64,000 nucleotides of DNA from Cryptomeria japonica (GCF_030272615.1 NC_081413.1:449728538-449792537), one strand, 5' to 3'; shown: positions 24,908 through 36,179, counted from the stretch's first letter. Numbers and translations are program-made. The notes: generated by a model not told the origin, from the letters alone.

Positions 24908-25833
24908 TGTTGCAATCCATACACTAAGAGGCGGCGGGTGAATCAGTGTTCTACAGGTAAAATAATTTTTAACCTTATTAACAAAGTGTTTCAGTAATTG
25001 GTAACCATAAAAGAATATAACAACAAGTACAAATAATGCCACCACAAGAATATACACCATAACACAGAGATTTATACATGGAAAACCTTAAAGAGGAAAA
25101 ACTACGGTGGGATTGGCGACCCACAATATCCATCCACTAGCCAAATGAACAAATATTACAATAGGGGCTTGCACATGTAGGAAGGCCAACAACCTAGAGC
25201 ACAATGCTCATCACAAAAGGAGCCTCACTAACTACAAACACCAAATACTAGTTTACAGACAAAATTCTGAACTCAGAGAATGCATTTTCTATGCTGGATG
25301 AGTTCTGATTCAAGCACTGACTGTACTGGTTTCCATTGTGTCCTCCTTTACTGGTAACTTGCTCTGCATCCCAAATCTTAAAACCAATAACCAAGATGGA
25401 CTACAAAATACTATATTTGCATACAGTCGATCAATATTATTTGCATAATATCTCTCATCATATGTATATCTCTCAATATCATCATCATCATCAACATCAT
25501 ATCCAAAATATCTTAACCGGACTGACTTAAATACCCTTCCCTGACATAAACATAAATGTATTATGTCAGCTTACAATGATATTACAATTTATTTACATGT
25601 TGGCCTAGACAAAAATAAATACATGAAACTTCATGACTGATGTCATTGATTGCTACCGTGTACACCTTCCAGATCAATCTTTTATGTCCGCCTCATGTAT
25701 CGGTTCCTAGTTTGTCATTTTCCCTGAATGTCGGTTGTGAAATCATGAATACCGGTTAAGTCTCCAACCCAAAATGATATGTATTGTCATCAATGACAAC
25801 ACAACTAAACCAGATGAGTGTCAATTTCCAACA
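24908..25833 (-). repeat. 5' LTR of element A
   Basis: 926 bp, TGTTGGAAATTGACAC...ATTGCAACA on the element strand. Contains a short catcatcatcatcaacatcat run near 25480 absent from the other LTR. The hairpin stem is partly mutated here. Confidence 0.93.
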
Positions 25834-26060
25834 TCATGAGTAGTGTTTCAAAAAAACCCACCTCTCATGAGAATGAATGGTACACTAAGCAGTCATTGTG
25901 CCTAGGTGATGCTCATAGAGGTGAAGCATTTGTCCTTCACAAGAGGTCACCCATCCCAATACTAGTCCAACTTGACTGAGTTTAACCATGGAGTTTCGTC
26001 AAATGTTAAACCCACTCATCTTGCAACCCCATTTGCAAAACCTTTAACAAGTGTTCTTCC
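25834..26060 (-). repeat. 5S-rRNA-like repeat, copy 1 (filled site)
   Basis: On the minus strand 25945-25985 shows the 5S internal-promoter layout: GTTAA(A)C region, then AGTATTGGGATGGGTGACC. The flanking sequence gatgctcatagaggtgaag is shared with copy 2. The outer part lies at 18885-18961, displaced by the insertion of element A. Confidence 0.7.
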
Positions 26061-26101
26061 CTATGAACCATCTATTAGAGAGCCCCTTTAGCTCATCAAG
26101 T

Positions 26102-26446
26102 GATAATTAGGAGATATTTTCCACAACAAGTCAAAATATGATATTGTCATCAGCATTCAACTGTGTTTTTTCAAGTCAAACTCATTGACCCATGATTCAT
26201 GTTTAGTGGTTCACAAGAAACCATCTCTCATGAGAATGAATGGTACACTTAGAACTCATTGCATCTAGGTGATGCTCATAGAGGTGAAGAATTGATCCTT
26301 CTTGGGTGGTCACCCATCCCAATACTACTCCAACTTGAGCTCGCTTAACCATGGAGTTTCCTACACAGTTAACTCGAAACTACATAGTTGAATCTTGATA
26401 GCAATATCATAATTTGATTTGCTATGAAAAATATCTCCTACTTATC
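26102..26446 (-). repeat. 5S-rRNA-derived fold-back repeat, copy 2 (empty site)
   Basis: Core 26308-26350 on the minus strand reads GGTTAAGCGAGCTC...AGTAGTATTGGGATGGGTGACC, matching the 3' half of plant 5S rRNA (GTTAAGCGTGC; AGTAGTACTAGGATGGGTGACC), including the box A and box C regions. The unit is bounded by inverted arms of about 80 bp, 26102-26181 and 26368-26446, sharing aggagatattt, atgatattg and attcaact blocks. The tcatg site where element A inserted in copy 1 is uninterrupted here at 26197-26201. No primer site or polypurine tract is seen, so it does not fit the Cassandra LTR layout. Confidence 0.7.
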
Positions 26447-27889
26447 GAAAGAATTTATTCTAGGAGTTCTCCAATACAATTAATAATCTATCAATACTAT
26501 TTGAGAAGATATAAATTATTATATTTAGGATCACTAACAATATGGTCCAACAAATGAGGGATGGATATATCCCTCATGTACTTTAGACACTAAAAGAGCT
26601 AGGCATGTGCACCTAAAATAAAAGTAGATTTTGTATTAACTATAATATTTTCGTAGTAAAGAAAAGACAGTTTGTTCATGCATATAAAAATAATATTTAA
26701 AAATGATTCTATAGTATTACCTTTCCTATTAGCCTTCAGGTTTGGAATTGAGCATAACATCTAAGCTGCTAGCTAGCATGAAATATTTAATTATGATTCT
26801 TCATTCTAAAAATTTGAGTGTGTGGGGATGTTAAAAAGGTTGATGCCTACTCCTTAGGATTATAGAGACTAAAATTTCTCAAATATATCATCTTAACAAA
26901 GTCAACTACATAGTTTATCAATATAATTTTATTATTTTACAATAATTCAAACCTCTAACTAGAATAGATTTGGTATTTAACTATTGAAATACTATGCCTC
27001 AAAATGAAGTAAATCCAAATGATTTATTACATGGATTCAAGATATTAATTGAAATAGATATTTAATTCAACTCATATCCTTCTTCTCATTATGCTGTCAC
27101 CACTTTCATACAATTGTATGTCTTATTTTTTTTCAATAATTTGAATTTTGATTAGGGTTCAAAGTTTCATTTGATATATATTTAATAAAACTTTTCTTAT
27201 TGAAATCTAATCCACAATATTATAATGAGTTATTGTAAGAAAACTGTCACTAACCAAAATGAAATTGGGCATGGAGAGATGCTTCATTGGTCCAGATTAG
27301 TAAAGTTACTATATGAGGAAGTTTTATTTAAATGATCATTCCATGTACTAGTGATAGATGGGTATAGGATTCCATGATCATTCCAAGTTACTATATAGGA
27401 TTCTATGATAATTCCAAGTTACTATATGACTAAGGACTACTAATGGTTAGGAACTTAGGACCACATTGGTACTGTCCTCCACACCATACAGGCACATCTA
27501 GGATCGAACAAAAGATCTAGTACCCACCAAGGAACACATTAGAATACCCAATGATCATTATGTACTTATGAATGTACTATAAAATAATTTGTAACCAAGT
27601 ACTGCAAACATATAACGTATCGTTGGAAATTTGTGGAACTTATTTTTCAGTAAAAGTTGGCGGCTCTTTTACATTCCTTATATATTCTGTTTCCCTTTGA
27701 CAGAATTGAAAGGTTTACTAGTTTGTGAAGTTTTAGAGATTCTGGAAAGCAGACCAGCGGGCCCTCTCTAAAGTTAATGTGTTTCATTGCCGGTCTCCAA
27801 ATCTACTTTCCTTCCAATCTATGGATGCCGAGAAAAGAACAGGAAACATGAATAATTCGAGATAATCTTTGCCCATGGGATGGAGACAC
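26447..27889. other. AT-rich DNA without recognised gene
   Basis: No domain-bearing reading frame. A small 35-bp direct repeat (taggattccatgat...ccaagttactata) lies at about 27366-27430. Confidence 0.5.
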
Positions 27890-28035
27890 AGTCAACAATG
27901 GGATGCCGAGAAAAAGATATAGAGTATATCTCTTGCTTACCAGAGGGAATTCAAGAAACTTTAGTCAACAATGGGGAGTCAAGAAAAAGATATAGATTTT
28001 ATCTCTTGTCTAACAGATTGAATCCAATAAACTTA
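27890..28035. repeat. Two-copy tandem repeat, about 73 bp
   Basis: Units starting at 27890 and 27963 both begin gtcaacaatggg and contain gaaaaagatatagattttatctcttg-like sequence. The copies differ at about a dozen positions. Confidence 0.75.
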
Positions 28036-29300
28036 GAAATCATTGTTGTGATGTCTGATCTTAAAACTAATGACTTTTTTGTTTCAAATCTGGTGCCACG
28101 TGTATACTAGATAACATCTATCTTAATCTTTTAGATCAGAGTTTTGGATCCTTGAGCATTTCGAAAATTTCGGAATCCCCAGTGGACTGAATTCTCAAGC
28201 ATTTCGAAAATTCGGGACTCCCAAGTTTCTCCATGTTGGAGCAATGTGAATACATGAATATAATAATCCAGCCGACGGTGCATAGCTTGTGCAGCAGAAC
28301 ATGACTTTTTCTTTGTGGGCATTTAGTCGCACAAAGCAAAGTATATAATTCTTACTTTTAATGGTGGCCGACTGTGACAAAGATGGATTAGAACGCTTTT
28401 GACTTGGTAGAGAAGTAATCTCCAATTGTATTTGTCTTCTTTCTGCAAAACAGATGACTTACCTATAAACGCACGCATGAAGGTTTTCATTCTATGGACT
28501 GGATTTGTGTACGTACCATTTCCTATAACCACGGACTGTATCCAGAATTTGACACGAAGAAAGCAGATTTTTAAGAAATCTTCATATATTTAATATGAAT
28601 GCTCCTAGACCTAACATAGAGCAGAAGGCGGCTAATGTGGAAGACGGAGAATGGGCCCTCTAAATTGTCAGAATTGTTCAATGTTTAAGGTCTTTGTATA
28701 TCTGCTTCAATGGGCAGATACGTCCATGACCTGGGACAGTTATTTGTTGACGGTCGACCCTGTTTATCAATTTTCTTTTTTTAATGTTTCAAATTCTCTT
28801 GATTAAAGAGTAAAACAGATTTTGAAGGATCTGAAAGTCTATTTATATAATGTTGTGCAAATTGACATAATCAAGAAACGTTTGAATAAAATGATTAAAA
28901 AAAACAAAAAACTAACAAATATTTTTAAAAAAAAATTATATAAAGCAAAAGCTAAAGAAAATCTATTATATTTTTCAAAGTCTTTACGTGTTCTAATTCC
29001 TCCTAATAATACATATTTTAATCGAACAAATGTATAAAAATAATTATATTAAAATGTTGATTCTTTATCTTAATTTTTTCCTTTTGAACAATAGAATCTT
29101 CTCTAAATTATAATTATATTTAACTATTAAAAAATTACATATAATTGTATACACATTAAATTTAGACTAAATTTGTATGTGCCAAATTTATTAGTATTGA
29201 TTTAATTTTCTTAATCTTGTATAAGTTTTAAGATTGGGTTGATTCATATTTTAGGTAACACTCCTTTAATTGAACCAAATCTCAATTAAGAGTCAATAGC
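28036..29300. other. Unassigned, low-copy-looking DNA
   Basis: 28130-28760 is less AT-rich than its surroundings and carries no element motif I recognise. It includes a short repeat of gagcatttcgaaaatt (28156, 28197). It could be remnant single-copy DNA. No exon chain is convincing. 28800-29300 is strongly AT-rich. Confidence 0.35.
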
Positions 29301-29309
29301 GACATAGTA

Positions 29310-30223
29310 CTCATTGTTGAAATATTGTAAAATTATAATTTGTCTTACCTTATATTATATTGCCAAAGGATTTTTTCTTTGAAATATTGTAACATTAGCA
29401 TTTGTCTTGCGAGGCTATATTCTATTGTCATAGTATTTATTTTTCAAACTTTGTCACAAAATTGTTTGTGTTGTAATAGAATTTGTCTTACTTTTTACTG
29501 TATTAGCATATTATTGGTCTTTAAAATATTGTGATAATAGAATTAATCTTGCCTTATATTGTATTTCCATAATACTCATCTTTGAAATATTGTAACAATA
29601 TATTTTTTCTTACCTTATATTGCATTGTCACAATACTTCTATCTTTGAAATTTGGTTCACTGGGTAGATCCTATGACATGCAATTTTTTTAAGTTTCTTT
29701 TCCAATATTAATTCTTACTTTATTTTCAAAATTTTATAAGAATAATTATATAAAAGTTGACATTTTATCTATTTATTTTCTTTTGAATGACACAATATTT
29801 TTAAATTTTAAATTTATATTTTACGACTAAAATATCTAAATATAGTCACATAGGTATTAAATTTAAGTTGTCCTTGTACGAACTACATTTTGTGATTTTT
29901 TTATTGTTTATTTGCTTTACTTTATCCTATATAACTTTAAAACTTGATGTGCAAAATTTGAGGATGACATTCTCCTAATTTAACTGAATTTAAATCAAGC
30001 ATCAATAGTGACATATTACTTACTTTGAAAAATTGTAATCTTAGAATTTGTATTGTCCTATATTACGTTTTCATATTACTAGTCTTTGAAATATTGTAAC
30101 ATTAGAATTTATCTTGTCTTGTAATATTGTCATAGTATTTATTTCTTAAATATTGTAATAATAAAATTTGTCATTCTTTTTAGTGTATTGTCATATTACC
30201 TATCTTTGAAATGTTGTAGGAAG
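29310..30223. repeat. Minisatellite, period about 60 bp, left block
   Basis: Degenerate units of tcttaccttatattg...atcataatactcatctttgaaatattgtaacaatagaattt type. Two ccttatatt anchors lie 61 bp apart (29552, 29613). Units are clear at 29310-29660 and again at 30020-30223, with AT-rich DNA between. The array resumes at 36009 beyond LINE A. Confidence 0.8.
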
Positions 30224-30239
30224 AACATTTATCTTTCCT
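30224..30239. repeat. Left target duplication of LINE A
   Basis: aacatttatctttcct, repeated exactly at 35993-36008. A 16-bp perfect duplication is typical of L1-type insertion. Confidence 0.93.
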
Positions 30240-30302
30240 AACTCTCTCGCCTTCCCCTCTGCAACTCTTTCACCTTCCTCGCATTTGAATCTGAGCTCCA
30301 GG

Positions 30303-31963
30303 ATGACTACCCCCTCTAGGGAGGTCCCCCCCTCCCTACAACTGGACCCTATACCCGATTCCACGGTCGAAGCGCATGCTGATGTGCTGGCTGCGAGGAC
30401 CCCATGGTCTGTGGGTCATATGGAAGAAAACGCTAGTCTTCACACCCCTTCCACTTCGCCAGTTCTGACCGATGCTGGTCTGAAAGGTGAAGAAAGGAAT
30501 ATACCACATCCCGGACCTGAAACTTCTACCGGACAGGCGGATGTGGATCTTGTGAAGGAGAACCCCAAGTCTAGCTAGAAGACCGCCCTCCTTGGGTCCA
30601 CAAATTTGACCTTTGAAGCTGCTATGGCCACCTTCTCCCAAACGGAAGACGGAACAGAGATCAAGCTCCTGAACAACCTGATGGACAGAATTGCCTCTTC
30701 CCTTCACCTGGAAATAGTTGGTTGATTCTTCTCCTTCCGACCATCTATTGACATGGTCAGGCGATGGGAAAAATCTAAATGGAAGCTTAAAGGAAGCCTG
30801 GATGTTTCAGCAATGTCGGGGGGACTCTTTCTATTCTAGTTCAATACTGAGGACAATCTGATCTATGTCCTGTTGGGTTCTTGGGCATATGGAAAGCATT
30901 TTCTAACCATGGCTAAATGGAAGCCTAGTTTTGACCCCTCAGCAGAACTAAACCGCATGGCTCCAGTCTAGGTTAGGCTCTCTAGGCTCCCTTTGGAGTT
31001 CTGGGACGAACAAATCTTTCGCTAGATAGGGAACTCATTTGGCAGCTTTGTCTCAGCTGACTTGGTCACACTCAATAAATCTAGGTTGGTGTATGCTCGC
31101 TTTTGTGTTAATGTTACTATTAACAAGGCTCTCCCAAATTTATCTCCCTAAAATCAAAATGGGGAAAATGGTCCCAGACTATTGTGTATGAAAATGCTAC
31201 CCTTTTTTGCCAGAAGTGCAATAATCAAGGTCATTCCTATACTGAATGTAGAGCCCCTGTGGTTGCGGAACCTAAGCTCAAAAATAAAGCTATCTGGGCC
31301 GATCCCATCAACCCTGGTGACCCATCATCCTTGGCTCCTCTAGAGCTAACTACTGTGAATAAAAATATCAGAGGATTACCCTCACATAGACAAGATCCTA
31401 GAGATTTGAAAATCCCCAGCAGACCTAGTTAAAAATGCCAATCCAAGCATCCCCTGGAAGAGGGGGAGATCCCACAAGTGATATCTCTCAACCTGTCCCC
31501 CAACCCCCTTCCACCTACTTCCCCCACTCTCCCAGTCCTTCATGCCCCTAGCCCGGCTATGGCCATGCCTCTTATGGCTGAGGTTATTTTGCCCACCTCA
31601 TCACCCCCTCTCTCCCTTGCTCTGGTGGCAAGAGATTCTCACCCTGGAAACTCCCTGTTAACTCAGCTGAAAGTGTCCCCCCTGGGATCCCCTCGGATGG
31701 ATAATGAAGAATGGATAACCCAGAAGAAAAAAGTCAAGGCCAAGAAAGCGGATGTGGGGGGAACTGAAAATAAAGTTGGCAGACCCTCTGAAAGAGTTCT
31801 AAGACACAAGGTTATTGCCACGGACATTGCAAAGGGAAGACAACTGACCTTGATGGACTCAACAAATGTAAGAAATGAAGTTCCTCTCTTGGAACATAAG
31901 GGGTTTGAACAACCCCCAAAAGCAGTTCGCCATAAAAAAACTCATCCTGGAGATGAAAATTGA
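30303..31963 (+). pseudogene. LINE A ORF1 (nucleic-acid-binding, CCHC)
   Basis: Plant L1 ORF1 protein, presumed to coat element RNA. ATG at 30303 starts MTTPSREVPPSLQLDP. A DUF4283-like middle region follows in pieces (FNTEDNLIYVLLGSWAYGKH; VRLSRLPLEFWDEQIF; VYARFCVNVTINKALP), then the knuckle CQKCNNQGHSYTEC near 31210, a Pro/Ser-rich linker and a Lys-rich C-terminus (ITQKKKVKAKKADVGG). Several TAG/TGA stops and at least one frameshift break it. The antisense reading frame at 30336-30707 is a shadow. Confidence 0.85.
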
Positions 31964-31988
31964 CATTTACCTTCTTTAGGAAGTCAAG

Positions 31989-33870
31989 ATGCCCTTCCAA
32001 ACCTTTGCTTCGGTTGCTGGTAAACTTTGGCCTCGGGCGGACTATCTATATGTTGAGGCTTTGGGTGCTTCTGCGGGTATTGCTACCCTCTGGGATCCTA
32101 TTAAAATGAAAGGTAAGCTTTTCGCTAGCTCCCAAAATTTCCTAACGGTTTCTCTTCATTACGATGAATAATGCTAGCAAATGTTCAATATCTATGCTCC
32201 CAACTCTAGGTTGCTCTAGTCAATTGGGATACCATGTGCTTACCCAAATCAATGGGAGGTTTGGGTATAAGAAAGATTAATGCCCTCAATAAGGTGCTAA
32301 TTTCCAAGATCGGGTGGACTCTGGCTAAAGGTGAGGCGGACTGGTGTAACATCATCAAAGCAAAGTACCTGGATTGGGAGCACTTCTATTATAATTTGAG
32401 TACAGCCGACCTTCCCCAAAGGATCCAAGTTATGGAACAACATCCTAAAGATCAGAGTGATGGTTAGAGAAGGCTTGAAATGGCAGTTGGGAGATAGTAG
32501 AAAGGTGAGATTCTGGGAAGACTTTTGGACGGAGGACAGGCCCTTGGTCAACACTCGCTTCCATCAAATTATGAACAACTTTAAAGGTTTCCTAGGGGAT
32601 TACATCGTGGATTATTTGGTACCAAGAAGATTTTGATGGAAGGACATTGTTCACTTCTTCAGCAATAGACCTAAACTGGTCCCCCTTGCTCAAGACCTGC
32701 AACACATATTGTCAAAAACTAGATTCCCCCTAGCTCCGAGTGAAGACAACTTCATCTGGAAAGAAACCCAATCAGGATCATTCTTGATCAAATCTGCTTA
32801 CAATCAACTCCTTAAACCCCCTGTGGATGTTGAATGCTGGAAGAAAGTTTGGAACCCTCAGCTAATCCCTAAAATCAATTTCTTCTGGTGATGCCTCATG
32901 CATGGTAAGACCCTCACGCTGGATAACTTGAAGAAGAGGGGATTCCATCTCCCCAATAGATGCAGTCTGTGTAAAGCTAATGAGGAAACTATTGACCATC
33001 TTTTTGTCCTTTGCCCCTTTGCTGTTCATATTTGGTCTATCACTCTTCAGAAATGCAATCTCTATTGGGTCTTCTAGAAGGACATTAATTTTTTTTCTTT
33101 TCATTGGACCCCCCCTCCCATCACCCCCTCATCATTCAACTATGGAAACAAATTCCACTGCACATCTGCTGGGCCTTATGGAGAGAAAAAAACAACAAAA
33201 TTTCCAGAGACACTAAGAGCCCCCTAGACACGGTGGCACACATTTTCTTCAAGATAATCTTTGAAATCTTGGAAGTCACAAAATGGAAAATCCCCCCTTA
33301 TCCTCCTATTGAAGTTGAGAAAAAAAAATTTGAATGTTGGAAGCTCCCCTTGGTTTTGATTGCTTCAACAACAGCACCAAGAACAAAAGAAGGATGACCA
33401 GATGGTCAAGCCCTAGGTTACACTAGTTTAAACTGAATTTTGATGGTTCACCCCAAAGCAATTGTCAGGCGGGAGGTGGAATCATCCGAGACCATTTAGG
33501 GAACATAGTTGCAGCCTACGCAGGCAACCTAAGGAATAATATGGTCACTCAAGCTGAAGGAATGGCCCTCCTTTGGGGTCAGAAAATGGCCAACTCCATA
33601 GGACTTAAACAGTTGGAAATTGAAGGAGACTCTCAAATCATTGTGGACTCGATTAAAGGGAACTCTTTGGCGGGTTGGCGAGTGGGATCCATTCTGAGGA
33701 ATATCAGGTGCCTCCTAGTCAATTTGGAGGACTTCACCATCCACCACATATTTAGAGAAGGAATGAAGCAACCAATTCCATGGCGGTGGCGAGAAGGTTG
33801 CAAAATGGCTTACCATGTTGGAGGGACCCCAGTCTGCTGTCGGTCACCACAAAGGTAATCTTGGAAAAGG
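31989..33870 (+). pseudogene. LINE A ORF2 remnant: endonuclease piece, zf-RVT, RNase H
   Basis: A short endonuclease piece (DYLYVEALGASAGIATLWDP; MFNIYAPNSR) ends near 32215. The next residues, CLPKSMGGLGIRKINALN, belong to the region after the RT palm, so the catalytic RT is absent. zf-RVT follows (FIWKETQSGSFLIKSAYNQL; CSLCKANEETIDHLFVLC, 32709-33030). RNase H comes next at 33425-33750: LNFDGSPQSN, QAGGGIIRD, AEGMALLWG and LEIEGDSQIIVDSI hold the acidic residues. Multiple frameshifts and stops. Confidence 0.88.
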
Positions 33871-34332
33871 AAAATGCCTTTACCTAGGAAGGGACCATCC
33901 TATCTGCTCAATGATGAAGGAAACCTTCATTCAAATTTCAAATTGGCACGAGAATCCCACCAATTACTATCCTAGACAACCATGTATCAGAGGCAGGCTG
34001 AGTCACCACTACCACAAGGGATGGATTCATGATGAAAGTACAGACATTGGGAATGATTACTCTATAATTATTACCCAGATGGAGCCAACTAGTGACGATA
34101 AAGGTGCTGATGGGGACCTGTCAACTCACATTGGCTCGAATGAAGGCTCGCACGTTCCGAGTAGATCTTTTGCTTTTGATATCTACTTGATTTTAAGGGA
34201 TAATAATCACTTTGATTATTACGACCTTTTATTCCAAGTTCGACATAATTATTTTATCAATTCTGCCTTAAGCTTGCTTCGGCTTTGCATTTTTTCTGAA
34301 AGACTCAATCTGTTAAGCTGGAGGATTCAAGA

Positions 34333-35698
34333 ATGAGGGGGGGACAGGCTCAGACTAGAACCCAATAAAGTGGATGAGTTCACAACTAAACTGACAGCCT
34401 GGTTTGTCTGCTCGGAAGGCGGCATTGACAAATTTATGGAGAGCATGAAGGGAAACGACGAAAGACTTTCCAGACAATTTGTAACTTCTTGGGAAGACTG
34501 AAGGGTGACCATGGGGGGAATCTCTTTTAAAATCAATGAAGAGGTTATAGCTCAGGCGATAGGCCTTTCTATGGAGGGTAGAAAGTGGAAAAAACAGAGC
34601 CGTATTGTGGATTCTACTAGTCTTAACCAGTTCTTCCGCCAAGGAGAAAGCCCTATCAAGAGGGTGAGAGGCTTCAATAGGGAGGAGCTCCCTCACCCGT
34701 GGGATGAGGTCTGCTATATTGTGGTGAAGTATTTTACACTGGAGGGAAGGTATGGCATTTTCTACTACTACCATCTCCCATTCCTTAACCACTTGAAGAA
34801 TAAAGACCTCATTTCCATTCCATTCTTTTTACTGCATTCTATGGATGCTAATATTAAAGACATAGTCGAAGCTAAGAAAAAAGGGAAAGACTTTCCCATC
34901 CTACATCATGGTCTTATTCTCTACTTGAATAACTTCCACCTCTCCCTCTGCCTGCCCCGTTCCATCTCTATGCAGAATGTCAGTCCCTTGACCCACCCAC
35001 CTGCCATTATTGATTCAAGTCCTCGGCTCCCAAAAATCGGCTCCTCCAGCAAGAAAACCAAGAATCACTCCGTAGAGGAGGTCAGAACCCCCAAAAGAGT
35101 CAAAATCCAAGAGATTGACTCTGATTTGGAAATTACTGAAGAAGCCAATACCCCCCATCATTCTAGAAGACTGGCCTTTAAACCCTCAGATAAATCCCTG
35201 AGAAACCTCTCCTCCTCGCACGACACTGGCAATTCTAGTCCGACGGATAAAATGCCCTTGGCCCAACATAATCCAACCCCTCATTTTGTGAGCTCCACCC
35301 AGGTTTCTAAAAGCCCAAAATCCTCCAAGAGTCCAGAGCCATCCAATTTCCCCTCCCTGACCTTCAGGATGGAAAAATTGATGGTCGTTGAGGAGGCTAA
35401 TAGCGTGAAGGAGGAGGAATCCAACCTGGTAGAGCTTCAGAAGAAGATGGAGCCCCTCTCTGACAATGTGCAGGTGATCACCAACAAACTGGAGGCGACG
35501 GAGTCCAAGATGCATGATGTTTCTAAGTTTTCTCGGAATGTTATGCGATGCTTGGCTACTACGTTGTGCCTAATGCAGGAAAGAATGACCAAAGGGAAAG
35601 GCAAGGAGGAGGACGACTACAAAGGCCTGTTCAAGTTCCTCACTAAGGAATGGGCTAGAAAGCTGCTCCCTAAGAAGAGCCAAGGGAAAAATAAATAA
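34333..35698 (+). pseudogene. LINE A ORF3, accessory protein of unknown function
   Basis: Downstream of RNase H. The start is placed at ATG 34333, in a run of G (a one-base indel there), because the LINE B homologue also starts in a G-run exactly 35 residues before the shared block GGIxxF. A single TGA at 34499 (SWED-stop-RVT, probably former Trp) precedes 390 uninterrupted codons. Conserved N-terminal helical domain: FKINEEVIAQAIGLSMEG, VKYFTLEGRYGIFYYYHLPF, LNHLKNKDLISIPFFLL, PILHHGLILYL. Then a Ser/Pro/Lys-rich linker with nuclear-signal-like KKTKNHS and KRVKIQ. The C-terminus is a coiled coil with a basic tail (KEWARKLLPKKSQGKNK). Possibly related to PMD/plant-transposon-protein domains. 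No catalytic motif recognised. Confidence 0.75.
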
Positions 35699-35992
35699 CT
35701 TTCTGCATGTGGAGATTTTTTGGTTTTTTGATTATTTTTGTAGGCGTTGGGAAGATAAGGCTAGTTTATGCTTTTGTTTATACTTTTCTATTTATTGCCC
35801 TACGTGGCAAATGAATAATACTCTGACTAGTATTATTTTATCACTGATAAACTCTTGTAGTATGGTTTTTGTTTTTGATAGAGGTAAATGTCTGCTACTT
35901 TGTTGATTATATGCAAACAATGGTTCTGCCACTGTCCTTCTAATTGTTCCTATGGGTCAGCCCCCTCGTTTTTTGCTGCTTTTAATATCAAA
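35699..35992 (+). other. 3' untranslated region of LINE A
   Basis: T-rich sequence after ORF3, ending tttaatatcaaaa at the right target duplication. The A tail is short. Confidence 0.8.
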
Positions 35993-36008
35993 AACATTTA
36001 TCTTTCCT
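35993..36008. repeat. Right target duplication of LINE A
   Basis: Exact copy of 30224-30239. Confidence 0.93.
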
Positions 36009-36110
36009 TGTATTGTCACAGTACTTGTATTTGAAATATTGTGACAATATAATTGACCTTGCCTATATTATATTTATAGAGTACCCATCTTCAAAATATT
36101 CGAAGAGTGG
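36009..36110. repeat. Minisatellite, right block
   Basis: Continues the 60-bp unit pattern (tgtattgtcacagtacttgtatttgaaatattgtgacaat) interrupted by LINE A. Confidence 0.85.
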
Positions 36111-36179
36111 AAAAATATGGATATCTTAAATATATCAATCTATATGTAATGTTAATATATGTTCTATCATGTGTGCATT

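Larger units (their letters stand above)
18962..25833 (-). mobile_element. Complete gag-only Copia-like LTR element A
   Basis: 6872 bp with two LTRs, primer site, polypurine tract and a perfect 5-bp target duplication tcatg (18957-18961 and 25834-25838). The 5-kb interior encodes a coiled-coil/zinc-knuckle Gag and a second long ORF. I find no protease, integrase, RT or RNase H motif anywhere in it. It would need enzymes from a relative to move. Same family as E2 at 6336-10781. Confidence 0.92.
30240..35992 (+). mobile_element. LINE A: L1-type retrotransposon with three ORFs, internally deleted
   Basis: Bounded by a perfect 16-bp target duplication and inserted in the 60-bp minisatellite, so its ends are certain. 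Order: 5' untranslated stretch, ORF1 (zinc knuckle), ORF2 (endonuclease start, then directly the post-RT, zf-RVT and RNase H parts), ORF3, 3' untranslated region ending in a short A-run. The RT core is missing, deleted near 32215. ORF3 lies inside the duplicated boundaries and therefore moved with the element. Confidence 0.92.

Noticed and set aside
26102-26446. Cassandra-type LTR with embedded 5S sequence
   Set aside because: No TG..CA direct-repeat pair, no tRNA-iMet primer site and no polypurine tract were found. The boundaries are inverted arms instead.
28822-29037. Lys/Asn-rich 71-codon reading frame
   Set aside because: Composition follows AT-richness. No domain and no supporting context.
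30336-30707. 123-codon minus-strand reading frame
   Set aside because: Shadow of LINE A ORF1 on the opposite strand. The ORF1 frame has clear family motifs.
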